A stretch of DNA of 64,000 bases from an uncultured Prevotellaceae bacterium. Its GTDB lineage: Bacteria; Bacteroidota; Bacteroidia; Bacteroidales; Bacteroidaceae. Positions within the stretch are counted from its first letter, which is position 1. Every line of letters starts with the position of its first letter. The stretch is taken from assembly GCA_900319225.1 (NCBI GenBank), contig ONNV01000010.1, positions 124,001 through 188,000 of the forward strand, given 5' to 3'. The translations under genes were made by a program, and so were the position numbers. Shown here one piece after another: positions 1 to 8,170 of this stretch. The notes beneath the pieces were generated by a model. The model did not search any database, was not told the DNA's origin, and saw only the letters and a program-made list of their open reading frames with translations.

Positions 1-656
1 TCATTTGAGTCTACAAATATGGGCCTGGTGTTGATGTCGGTACCAAGCATATCCATATGTGAAAGGTTTCCGGTTGAGAGATTGAGAGTGTAGAAACCCC
101 TGTCCTCCTCAATAAGCATGATCTGCTCCGGATTATTGGTGAGACTGAGCAGTTTGGTAAAGTGGAACTGACGCTCAGAGGGGAACTGTGCCACTATGGA
201 TGTGGTATAGCTGCCCATGTCATACATTACGAGCGCACTCAGGGGGGCATTGTAGAAGTATGCCGTATCACCTCTCATAAGGATATGGTCGGTCCTTATG
301 GTCTTGCCCTGGTAAGTGACGATGTGTGTTGAGTCATTGTCAGGATCAAAATCGATGATATGGTTTGTCGTAGCTATGAGAGCACGGCGTGAGCAACCTA
401 TGGATACTACGTCACCGGTAACGATGTCATTGCCGTTGACAGTAAAATACTGATACTGACGTATTGAACCGTTCGATATGAGGTTGGCTCCGTTTATGGT
501 TCCTACCCAAAGCCTGCCAAAACTGTCCCTTGAGAATGTTTTGACGGCATTACTGCTCAGACCTTTTTCTGTTCCTATCTGTACCTGCTGAATGTAGCTG
601 GCTTTGGCGGAGAGGACTGTAATGGCCAGAACTATTGATGTCAGAATCCTTTTCAT
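1..656 (-). CDS. Hybrid two-component system regulator (HTCS), 5' part only
   Basis: The reading frame starts with ATG at 656 and runs off the left edge without a stop, so only about 218 N-terminal residues are visible. It opens with a signal peptide or signal anchor (MKRILTSIVLAITVLSAKA) followed by a Reg_prop propeller repeat, FSRDSFGRLWVGTINGANL. The same repeat type and the phrase 'LISNGS' occur at the start of the neighbouring gene, so the two are paralogues. In this family the periplasmic propeller senses an oligosaccharide and is followed by a Y_Y_Y domain, a membrane helix, histidine kinase, receiver and AraC-type DNA-binding domains. None of those later domains is visible here. The gene lies 74 nt downstream of the next HTCS on the same strand and may be cotranscribed with it. 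Family assignment is firm; the ligand is unknown. Confidence 0.8.
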   Translation of the reverse strand, partial: MKRILTSIVLAITVLSAKASYIQQVQIGTEKGLSSNAVKTFSRDSFGRLWVGTINGANLISNGSIRQYQYFTVNGNDIVTGDVVSIGCSRRALIATTNHIIDFDPDNDSTHIVTYQGKTIRTDHILMRGDTAYFYNAPLSALVMYDMGSYTTSIVAQFPSERQFHFTKLLSLTNNPEQIMLIEEDRGFYTLNLSTGNLSHMDMLGTDINTRPIFVDSN

Positions 657-730
657 AACCTAAAAAGAAATTGTTGCAATTCTGCTAATGTAGTATAATT
701 GAATCAAATGAGCAAATCAGAGGGTGATAT

Positions 731-3700
731 CTATTCGTTACGGACTGAAAATATGCTCTTTCCGGTCTCACGCTTGAATGTCTTGCTCATGTCATCAACG
801 CTGGAGAAACCGGTATCGGATGCTATCTCCTCAGGCTCCAGGTCAGTGTTCTTAAGCTTATCCTGGACCATGGCTACCCTTATCCTGAGCAGATAATGGG
901 AAAGGTTAGTATCAAGCAGTCCCTGCATCTTGCGCAGTATGACAGCCTGGCTTATACCCATCTTCTCACTTATTATCCTGTCTGTCAGTTTGCGGTTGGA
1001 TATGTTTGCGTCAATGAATTCGTTGAGTGAACGTACAAACTCCTCATCAGTGAGGCTGAACGTCTGGTCCGGACTCATCTTGCTGAAATAGCCGTAGTTG
1101 TACTGACGCTTTATCTCAAACCGGCCTCCCAACTGGCTCATGATCATGGCAGACATCTGCTTGTTGTCATATGGTTTGACAATAAAGGCATCGGCGCCCA
1201 TCTTGTATCCCATACCCTTGTTCCTCTTGTCAGCCCTGGATGTAAGCAGTATGACTGGGATATGACTTATGTCAAGAGTACTCTTGATGGTCCGGCAGAG
1301 TTCAAAACCGTCCATCTTGGGCATATCGGCATTACTTATTATCAGGTCAACCCTTGTATCCCTGAGCTTGCTAAGTGCGTCAATACCGTCTGTAGCCGTA
1401 ATGATAAGCCTGAACTGGCTCTTGAACTGATCCATGAATGATTCCAGCTCGCTCTCTTTACCGCCCGCATAGAGAATGGTCATCTCAGTGGCGTCAAAAT
1501 CCTGTGCCATTCCTTCCTGGGTGTCTGACTGGTTGAGAGACTCTGTTGATACATTCGGCTGTGTATCCGTGGGGGTGTTATCCTGTTTTACGGGAGCGCC
1601 GTTCTTGCCTATCACGGGCGGGAACTCCATATAGAAAGTAGAGCCCACACCGTCCTCATTGTTATAGGCCGACATGTTACCGCTTATAAGACTGAGCTGG
1701 AGCCTTGCATAGGGCAGTCCCAGTCCGTATCCGGGTATGGAGCTGTTCTCATTCTCGCGGTAATAGCGTTTGAACAGGTTCTCCGGATCACTTGAGAATC
1801 CGCGTCCCTGGTCCTTTACCGATACGCGAATCATATCACCCACCCTGGATGTGCTGACTGTTATGGTGGTACCCGTAGGACTGTATTTGATGGCGTTGTT
1901 CACCATGTTGGAGAGTCCGGTCTCAATGATTCTCTTGTCAATCGATACGTTGCCTATGGAGTTGTCCATGATGAACCTCAGGCTGAATCCCTTTCCGTAG
2001 CAGTCTATGCGGTAATCCTCAAGCAGGAAGTTGATCCACTCGTTCAGGTTCACCTCTTCAATAAGGATATCGGCCTTGTTTATATCGGCACGGCTGCTGT
2101 CCAGGATCATGTTGACCATTACCGTCATCTTGTTGACCTGATTGAATATGCGCTCCATACGCTCGTAGTCTATGCCGTCAACTGATTTCTCCTGCAGGAA
2201 GTCCTTGACGGGATTGTATATGAGCGACAGCGGCGTGCGCAGCTCGTGGGCTATGTTTGACAGGAATGCAATCTTGTCCTCGCGGTTCTTTATATCCTGG
2301 GCGGCCAGTGCCTTATCCATGCGGTTCTTCTCAACGCGGCTTGATATGCGGGCAATGGAATAGCCGAATACCAGGAACAGTATAAGTGATATCAGGACGC
2401 CGGGAATGGTAGCCAGGAAGGGCTTGGGAATCTTGAAACGGAGCAGAGTCTCCGGCTCAGAGAGTCCCTTTCGGTAGGCCTGTCTTATAACCAGGGAGTA
2501 TGTTCCGCTTTCAATCTTGGGGATGGTTATCTCTGAGTTGGTGGTGTTAATGGACATCACGGGAGTTCCGTCCTTGCAGATGTCATACAGAAGCAGGTGC
2601 GGGTAGGTAGGATTGAACGCGTTGGCGGAGAACTCAAGAGTAAACTCCCTGAACTTGGTGGGCAGCTTGATGGGTCTCCTAAGTGAGTTGGCTATCTCAG
2701 TCTCTGAGAATTCCCTCTTCTCTGTCTTGGCCGATATGCATATCACCTGTACGGGAGGCGTATCATTCATTAGCGAACTGTTGGTGTTTATAGCAACCAG
2801 ACCATTGGCATTGGGGAACAGGACGATACCAGTCGATGTGCAGACGGCAAACTGTGTAAGCGATCGTGAACTGGGCACGCCGTCCTCGACAGAGTACATG
2901 AGCATCTCTTTCTTGGCAGGGTCATAGAGATGGATATACTCATTGGTGGTATTGAACCAGACACGGTCTTTCTTGTCGACAGCCACGTTCATGAACCTAC
3001 CGTTACCCCAGGTCTTGAATACAAGCTCGTCTATGTTTGAACGGGGGTCATAACGGTGAAGGCCCTCAGGCTCGGTAAAGAAGAGTTCTCCCTGGGAGTT
3101 TGTGGCCAGGGAGGTTATCTTGTGGATGGCGGTCTCGTGATTATGGTAGATGTTACGGGTCTCGGTAGTGTTGTAATCAATCTCCACGATCTCTCCCTGG
3201 CAGGTGGCATAGACGGCGTACTGCGATATGCAGATGTTTTCAATGTTCTTTATACTCGGTACGTCATGTCCCGGAATGATGAATTCCTGCAGAGTACCTG
3301 ATTCATGCCTGTAGACATAGTGACGTGAGTTAACGTTGAATATGAATACATCGCCTGTGGGGACCGAAGCAAGACGTATGTTCCTGGAACCGGAGTTTGA
3401 TATCTCTCCAAGTACCGGATGGTCGGAGAGTGTTTTTATAGCTCCGTTCCTGCGGTTGAACAGCAGCAGACCGTAGTCAGGATCGGACATGAGCACATTA
3501 TCGTCATCAAAGCGGCACATGGAGCTGACCGTATAGCGCTTTGAGTTCAGGAATATGTTCTTTAGGTTCGTTATGGGGTTGATACGGCATATTCCGTTAT
3601 CCTGTGTGCCCAGCAGCACGGTCCCGTCAGGCTCTTCAAATGCAGAGATATAGTTCTCATAGCTTATTATGCCGTCTCCCTGCTCATGCAGATAGAACAG

Positions 3701-4699
3701 CTGGTCTATGAATGTCTTCTTCATGGATATGAGACCGAATCCCGATGTGGCGTACAGTGTCTCCTGCTCCTGCGAGTTTACAAGGGTAGACTCAATGTTC
3801 TTAAGATTGGGAATAAATTTGATGACGGGCTTGCCGTTAACCAGGCTTTTACGCTCTATTATGTTCACTCCCAACTCTGAATGACAGGTTAGCAGACTTC
3901 CGCTGGGCAGCGGAGTTATATATGATATGTCATTGGATATGAGATTGCAGTTCTGGGTATTGTACTGGGCTATCAGTTCATAATTGCTGCTTATGTGATA
4001 TCCTTTTACACCCTTTGACGGAACAGAAAGCCAGATTACGTTGGTATTGTCTATAGCTGTTGCCTTGGCATTTATGGGAGCGTCTGTGCCGGGAACCCTG
4101 CGCAGCGTGCCGTCTCGCCTGTCAAAGCTGTAAAGACCCAGGGCGTCATCGGCCAGATATATCATCATGCTGTCCGACTCAGAGCGCAGGATCTTGCAGA
4201 AAGAGTAATCATCACCGCCTTTCAGTGCCGATACAAGGGTGCACTCCTTTGTCTCCATGTCATATGAATAGAGGCTGTGGGTATCCTTATTATAGAAAGT
4301 GGCTACATTGCCCTCAAGCAGAAAATCCTGAGTGTTCAGGATTATGTCATTATAGCTTACTGTCCTGGCGTATTCATTCTTATGGTCATAGTGCAGTATC
4401 CTGTCGTCGCTGGCCATAAGTACGGTGTTGGTGCATACTATGCTCTTTACGTTACCAAGTATTACCAGTCCTCCCTCCGTTACCACATCCCTGATATTGG
4501 TGACTGTTCCGTTTGAGATAAGTGAAAGACCCACGTCAGATCCCACCCAGAGACGTCCCAGCCTGTCCTTGGACAGTTCGTTGAGGGTCTGGCTCTCCAG
4601 GCCGTTTCCTATGGTCTTCTGGCTTATGGATATGCCACCTGCCGCCCACATCAGAGTGCAGCAGAGAAGGGCCGATAATGACAGCAAGTACCTTTTCAT
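731..4699 (-). CDS. Hybrid two-component system sensor/regulator with degenerate receiver
   Basis: A 1322-residue one-protein signalling chain. An N-terminal signal sequence (MKRYLLSLSALLCC) leads into about 730 residues of periplasmic Reg_prop propeller repeats and a Y_Y_Y domain. A membrane helix lies near 765-790. The histidine kinase has FLSNIAHELRTPLS (phospho-acceptor His818) and an ATPase domain with the N box GLSNMVNNAIKYSP and DQGRGFS/YGLGLP glycine boxes. The receiver covers about 1070-1185 and an AraC HTH covers about 1220-1322. The family regulates polysaccharide utilisation loci, but no SusC/SusD genes are visible in the window. Oddity: the receiver reads LIISNADMPKMDG, with Asn1123 where the phosphorylated Asp is expected, and its first strand (ILYAGGKESE) lacks the usual acidic pair. 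The Lys (VKPYD) and the Thr/Ser (LLTSR) are kept. It may therefore signal without aspartate phosphorylation. Confidence 0.92.
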   Translation of the reverse strand: MKRYLLSLSALLCCTLMWAAGGISISQKTIGNGLESQTLNELSKDRLGRLWVGSDVGLSLISNGTVTNIRDVVTEGGLVILGNVKSIVCTNTVLMASDDRILHYDHKNEYARTVSYNDIILNTQDFLLEGNVATFYNKDTHSLYSYDMETKECTLVSALKGGDDYSFCKILRSESDSMMIYLADDALGLYSFDRRDGTLRRVPGTDAPINAKATAIDNTNVIWLSVPSKGVKGYHISSNYELIAQYNTQNCNLISNDISYITPLPSGSLLTCHSELGVNIIERKSLVNGKPVIKFIPNLKNIESTLVNSQEQETLYATSGFGLISMKKTFIDQLFYLHEQGDGIISYENYISAFEEPDGTVLLGTQDNGICRINPITNLKNIFLNSKRYTVSSMCRFDDDNVLMSDPDYGLLLFNRRNGAIKTLSDHPVLGEISNSGSRNIRLASVPTGDVFIFNVNSRHYVYRHESGTLQEFIIPGHDVPSIKNIENICISQYAVYATCQGEIVEIDYNTTETRNIYHNHETAIHKITSLATNSQGELFFTEPEGLHRYDPRSNIDELVFKTWGNGRFMNVAVDKKDRVWFNTTNEYIHLYDPAKKEMLMYSVEDGVPSSRSLTQFAVCTSTGIVLFPNANGLVAINTNSSLMNDTPPVQVICISAKTEKREFSETEIANSLRRPIKLPTKFREFTLEFSANAFNPTYPHLLLYDICKDGTPVMSINTTNSEITIPKIESGTYSLVIRQAYRKGLSEPETLLRFKIPKPFLATIPGVLISLILFLVFGYSIARISSRVEKNRMDKALAAQDIKNREDKIAFLSNIAHELRTPLSLIYNPVKDFLQEKSVDGIDYERMERIFNQVNKMTVMVNMILDSSRADINKADILIEEVNLNEWINFLLEDYRIDCYGKGFSLRFIMDNSIGNVSIDKRIIETGLSNMVNNAIKYSPTGTTITVSTSRVGDMIRVSVKDQGRGFSSDPENLFKRYYRENENSSIPGYGLGLPYARLQLSLISGNMSAYNNEDGVGSTFYMEFPPVIGKNGAPVKQDNTPTDTQPNVSTESLNQSDTQEGMAQDFDATEMTILYAGGKESELESFMDQFKSQFRLIITATDGIDALSKLRDTRVDLIISNADMPKMDGFELCRTIKSTLDISHIPVILLTSRADKRNKGMGYKMGADAFIVKPYDNKQMSAMIMSQLGGRFEIKRQYNYGYFSKMSPDQTFSLTDEEFVRSLNEFIDANISNRKLTDRIISEKMGISQAVILRKMQGLLDTNLSHYLLRIRVAMVQDKLKNTDLEPEEIASDTGFSSVDDMSKTFKRETGKSIFSVRNE

Positions 4700-4776
4700 A
4701 GAGTATCGCAGTGTAAGCTAAATTTCTTACTACAAAGCTAATAAATGGCTCTATAATATCCCATTGTTTATCCAAT

Positions 4777-4813
4777 AAAAAAGGGCGTGCAGTTAAAAAA
4801 CCGCACGCCCTTT
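4777..4813 (-). terminator. Intrinsic terminator downstream of mdh
   Basis: The stem AAAGGGCGTGC / GCACGCCCTTT (arms about 4780-4790 and 4803-4813) is followed on the minus strand by a run of six T. It lies 18 nt beyond the mdh stop and separates mdh from the hybrid sensor gene. Confidence 0.85.
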
Positions 4814-4831
4814 ATAAATCCGGACCCTGAA

Positions 4832-5830
4832 TCAGAGGTTGGGGTTGTATTTTTTCCACTCGCTTACTGCGGGCAGTACGCCCAGTGAGATAACCTCGTC
4901 GCGCATAGCCTGGAGGTGCTTGTAGCTGGCCTCGATGTCAGCCATCTCAGTTGCGGTACCCTTAACGTCAGTGTAGTGAACGCCGGTAGCGTCGATGGTT
5001 GAAGGCATAGCCATCATCACGTTCTGGAACTGTGAGTTGTTTACGTAGCAGCCAGCGGGCCACTCGAACTTCTCACCGCCCATAGCAGCTCCGATCATCT
5101 CGATTGATACGAATGAGGGGCTCTGGAATGATGAACGTCCGCGAAGCTCAATGATCTTGGCACCACCCTTGATAACATCCTGCTTCATCTGTGCCCACTG
5201 CTCATCGGTCAGAGCGGGAGTGCCGATGATGTCGGTCAGAGGCTTGCCGTCAACCTTTGCGGTTGATGCGAATACTGCCATCTGCTCACCGTGACCACCA
5301 TAGGTACGTGCTGTGGTAACCTTGTCCTGAGCTATGCCGAAGTGCTTGGCCAGGGCGCTCTGAAGACGTGTTGAGTCAAGAGCAGCCAAAGTAGTGATCT
5401 GTGAAGGTTTCAGACCTGAGTAAACCAGTGTAACCAGACCGGTGATATCGGCGGGGTTGAAAATGATGACGCAGTGCTTCAGGTCAGGGCAGTAGGTCTT
5501 GATGTCCTTACCCAGCTGCTCAGCGATCTTGGCGTTGCCTACCAGCAGATCCTCACGGGTCATACCTGCCTTACGGGGTGCACCACCTGATGATACCATG
5601 TACTTGGCATCCTTGAAAGCCTCCTCAACCTTATCGGTGAAGGTGATGTTCACACCGGGGAATGCGCAGTGGCGAAGCTCCTCCACAACACCCTCCAAAC
5701 CGGGAAGATAAACATCATAAAGACAGATGTTTGATGACAGTCCCATCATTATGGCAGTCTGTGCCATGTTTGATCCGATCATACCGGCTGCGCCTGAGAT
5801 GACCAGTTTCTCATTTGTCAAAAACTTCAT
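4832..5830 (-). CDS. mdh: Malate dehydrogenase
   Basis: A 332-residue NAD-dependent dehydrogenase of the LDH/MDH superfamily, interconverting malate and oxaloacetate in the cytoplasm. In Bacteroidales this serves the fumarate-reduction (succinate/propionate) branch. The N-terminal Rossmann motif is ISGAAGMIGSNMA. The substrate-binding arginine loop is GAPRKAGMTRED, followed by NPADI, LDSTR and the catalytic histidine segment YGGHGEQM. This is the divergent MDH branch common in Bacteroidales, not the 310-residue LDH-like type. It is monocistronic: its own -7 element lies about 40 nt upstream and a strong terminator follows. Malate specificity is inferred from the family, not from a single diagnostic residue. 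Confidence 0.9.
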   Translation of the reverse strand: MKFLTNEKLVISGAAGMIGSNMAQTAIMMGLSSNICLYDVYLPGLEGVVEELRHCAFPGVNITFTDKVEEAFKDAKYMVSSGGAPRKAGMTREDLLVGNAKIAEQLGKDIKTYCPDLKHCVIIFNPADITGLVTLVYSGLKPSQITTLAALDSTRLQSALAKHFGIAQDKVTTARTYGGHGEQMAVFASTAKVDGKPLTDIIGTPALTDEQWAQMKQDVIKGGAKIIELRGRSSFQSPSFVSIEMIGAAMGGEKFEWPAGCYVNNSQFQNVMMAMPSTIDATGVHYTDVKGTATEMADIEASYKHLQAMRDEVISLGVLPAVSEWKKYNPNL

Positions 5831-5868
5831 AGCTTAAAGTATTTTAGTTCTGTTTTATTGTCTTGGGT

Positions 5869-5885
5869 TGCAAAAGTAATCATTT
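5869..5885 (-). promoter_or_regulatory. mdh promoter -7 region
   Basis: On the minus strand this reads AAATGATTACTTTTGCA, containing the Bacteroidetes -7 element TACTTTTG (TAnnTTTG). The same 17 nt occur upstream of gltX at 9727-9743. No clear -33 TTTG at the expected spacing was found. Confidence 0.55.
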
Positions 5886-5955
5886 ACTTTATTGAATGGT
5901 ATATAAATTCGGAAAACTTACACTAATTTAGCAATCCCCAAAAACAAAAGATTCA

Positions 5956-6480
5956 ATGGCAATAATCAAATCAGTCAGGGGCTTTACACCCCAGATAGGA
6001 GAGGACTGTTTCATGGCCGATAACGCCGCCGTGATAGGTGATGTAGTGATAGGAAACGGCTGCAGCATATGGTTCGGAACGGTGCTGCGCGGTGATGTCA
6101 ATTCCATACGTATAGGTAACGGGACCAACATCCAGGACGGCACGGTGATACATACCCTCTACCAGCGCTCAACCACCGTGATAGGTGACAACGTATCGGT
6201 AGGTCATAACGTGACGATACATGGTGCCGAGATCAAGGACAATGCCCTGATAGGGATGGGATCTGTGGTGCTGGACCACGCGGTTGTGGGCGAGGGGGCC
6301 ATTGTGGCTGCTGGATCTGTGGTGCTTGGCAAGACGGTCATACCTCCTCATACTCTTTGGGGCGGGGTTCCGGCTAAATATATTAAGGATGTGGATCCTG
6401 GGCAGGCTGAGGAGATGAATGTTAGGATTGCTCGGGATTATCATATGTATGCCTCTTGGTATTCGGAGAAGGAGGCGTAG
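5956..6480 (+). CDS. Gamma-carbonic anhydrase-like hexapeptide-repeat protein
   Basis: A 174-residue left-handed beta-helix protein of the YrdA/PaaY/CaiE group. Hexapeptide repeats run from about residue 15 to 145 (for example NAAVIGDVVIGNGCSIWFG, then VIGDNVSVGHNVTIHGAEI). The family forms trimers that bind metal through histidines at subunit interfaces; candidate ligands are the His in VIHTLY and in VGHNVTIHG. Some members are gamma-carbonic anhydrases, others have unproven activity, so the enzymatic role is an inference. It is transcribed divergently from mdh across 125 nt. Downstream lies the unusual hairpin-rich spacer. The family call is secure, the reaction is not. Confidence 0.85.
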   Translation: MAIIKSVRGFTPQIGEDCFMADNAAVIGDVVIGNGCSIWFGTVLRGDVNSIRIGNGTNIQDGTVIHTLYQRSTTVIGDNVSVGHNVTIHGAEIKDNALIGMGSVVLDHAVVGEGAIVAAGSVVLGKTVIPPHTLWGGVPAKYIKDVDPGQAEEMNVRIARDYHMYASWYSEKEA

Positions 6481-6930
6481 CCATGCGGCGGGTGGCTCGC
6501 CGCTTCGCGGCTCGGGCGTTTTTGACTTTTATGGCCCTTTGGGCCTAAAAAGTCGCTAGCTGGAAAAGTATTATTGTATTAGGAGCATTTTACCTTTTTT
6601 TAGTTTGGGGCGGCGACGCCCCAAACCCGTTTCATTCCACTTCGTTCCATTCCACTCTGCCGGCCTTCCAGGCCGGGTAAAACGAAATCCCGACAACGCT
6701 TCGCTGTCGGGATTCCGTTTTACTGGGTGCAGCTGGGAACCGTGCTGGTGTGTGCAGCTGGAATCATTGTGCAGGTTAGGGACACGCACGGGGAAACGTA
6801 TTTATGTTTGGAAAGATCCAGCCAATGAATTGGCTGGCTACCCTTATTATGTGCCTAACGGCACAGGGTAATGCCGTAGGTATTGGATGCGGGTAGCCAG
6901 CCGTTTTAACGGCTGGTGCGGTGGTATTTT
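6481..6930. repeat. Gene-free region packed with inverted repeats
   Basis: This 450-bp space between two convergent genes has no convincing ORF but many stem-loops. These are: GCCGCTTCGCGGC near 6500; an imperfect 14-bp stem at 6524-6554; TTTGGGGCG/CGCCCCAAA with a GCGA loop at 6604-6625; CCGGCCT/AGGCCGG at 6660-6676; 19-bp arms with one mismatch at 6677-6695 and 6705-6723; AGCCAAT/ATTGGCT at 6820-6835; a perfect 12-bp pair at 6832-6843 and 6891-6902 enclosing GTGCC/GGCAC at 6851-6864; and CCAGCCGTT/AACGGCTGG at 6897-6916, followed by a T run. A direct repeat GTGCAGCTGG occurs at 6727 and 6751. The first hairpin plus TTTTT at 6519-6523 could terminate the upstream gene. The last could act as a terminator on the plus strand. 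The rest is unexplained. Confidence 0.7.
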
Positions 6931-8160
6931 TTAGTTCAAGCCGATTTCACCGAGGATGCGGTCGGAGGTGCCGCTGCTGCTGCGGACGTAGTCACCGGCG
7001 TTGCGGCCGGCTTTCTTTAGGAATCCGGGATCGCTGATGAATTTGTCTATCAGGATACGCAGGCTGTAGGCATCGGTAACCTCAAATCCGCCCTTGAGAC
7101 GCTTAAGGTCCTGAGCCTCGCGGAATCGCTGGTTGTTGGGACCGAACAGTACGGGTATGTCAAACACGGCTGCCTCAAGCACATTGTGTATTCCCACTCC
7201 GAATCCGCCGCCTATGTAAGCTATATGGCCGTAGCGGTATATGGATGAGAGCATGCCGAAACAGTCAATAATCAGTGTGTCGTATCCCTCAATATTATCA
7301 AGTGTGGCCTGTGACAGGCGTATGTAATCCCTTCCTTTAAGGAGTGCCTCGATTGACTGCAGATGCTCCTCATGTATCTCATGGGGTGCAATGATGAGTT
7401 TCCACTCACGCTTGGAGAGGAAATAGGGGATGAACAGCTCCTCATCGGCCGGCCATGAACTGCCTGCTATGAATGTGGGGTCACCGTTCACGAACTTCTC
7501 TATGATGGGGAACTGCTTTGATGCGGCAGCTACCTCTATTACACGGTCAGCGCGGGTATCGCCTACGATCGAAACATCGGTAATGCCTATGCTCTTAAGC
7601 AGGTCCTTTGAGTGACGGTCCTGTACAAAAAGGTGCTTGAAATACTTGAGAGCCTTGGCGTAACCTTTTCCGTACCACTTGAAGAACAATTGGTTGTCAC
7701 GGAAAATTGATGATACGCTGAATATCTCGATGCCGCGTTTGTGCAGACCTCTCAGGAAATTTGGCCAGAACTCATACTTGATGAAGAAGGCCTTCTCTAT
7801 ATTGATGGTATTAAGGAATCTATTTACGTTGATGGGGGTGTCAAACGGTATGTAGCATACTATATCGGCGCCTTTGTAATCCTTACGCACCTCATATCCT
7901 GAGGGTGAGAAGAAAGTGAGCAATATCTTGCACTCGGGGTGTTTGTTGTGAATCCTCTCAATAAGGGGGCGTCCCTGTTCAAACTCGCCAAGTGACGATG
8001 CATGGAACCAAAGGTATTTTGAATTGGTGTCGACCTGCGGCCTTATCGTGTCAAGAATCCTGTTGTGGCCCTTTATGAGCAGTCTTGCCTTCTTGTTGAA
8101 CAGAGAGGCAATGGCAACCAGGCCCGCGTACAGATATATGCCGATTGTATAGATGATCAT
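6931..8160 (-). CDS. waaA: 3-deoxy-D-manno-octulosonic acid (Kdo) transferase
   Basis: A 409-residue GT30 glycosyltransferase (WaaA/KdtA) that adds Kdo from CMP-Kdo to lipid IVA on the inner face of the cytoplasmic membrane. It has one N-terminal membrane anchor (IYTIGIYLYAGLVAIASLF). The N-terminal Rossmann domain carries the family segment WFHASSLGEFEQGRPLIE, including the conserved catalytic Glu. The C-terminal nucleotide-binding domain has AYIGGGFGVGIHNVLEA. Length is typical. It follows gltX by 10 nt on the same strand, so the two are probably cotranscribed. Whether it adds one or two Kdo residues cannot be told. Confidence 0.92.
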   Translation of the reverse strand: MIIYTIGIYLYAGLVAIASLFNKKARLLIKGHNRILDTIRPQVDTNSKYLWFHASSLGEFEQGRPLIERIHNKHPECKILLTFFSPSGYEVRKDYKGADIVCYIPFDTPINVNRFLNTINIEKAFFIKYEFWPNFLRGLHKRGIEIFSVSSIFRDNQLFFKWYGKGYAKALKYFKHLFVQDRHSKDLLKSIGITDVSIVGDTRADRVIEVAAASKQFPIIEKFVNGDPTFIAGSSWPADEELFIPYFLSKREWKLIIAPHEIHEEHLQSIEALLKGRDYIRLSQATLDNIEGYDTLIIDCFGMLSSIYRYGHIAYIGGGFGVGIHNVLEAAVFDIPVLFGPNNQRFREAQDLKRLKGGFEVTDAYSLRILIDKFISDPGFLKKAGRNAGDYVRSSSGTSDRILGEIGLN

Positions 8161-8170
8161 TGTTTGTTAC

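Noticed and set aside
6605-6871. An 88-codon open frame in the hairpin-rich spacer
   Set aside because: Its sequence is dictated by inverted repeats: both strands encode a similar 'KRNPD..LSGFRFT' string. It has no family resemblance.
6484-6916. CRISPR array
   Set aside because: The repeats are inverted and differ from each other; there are no regularly spaced direct repeats and no cas genes.
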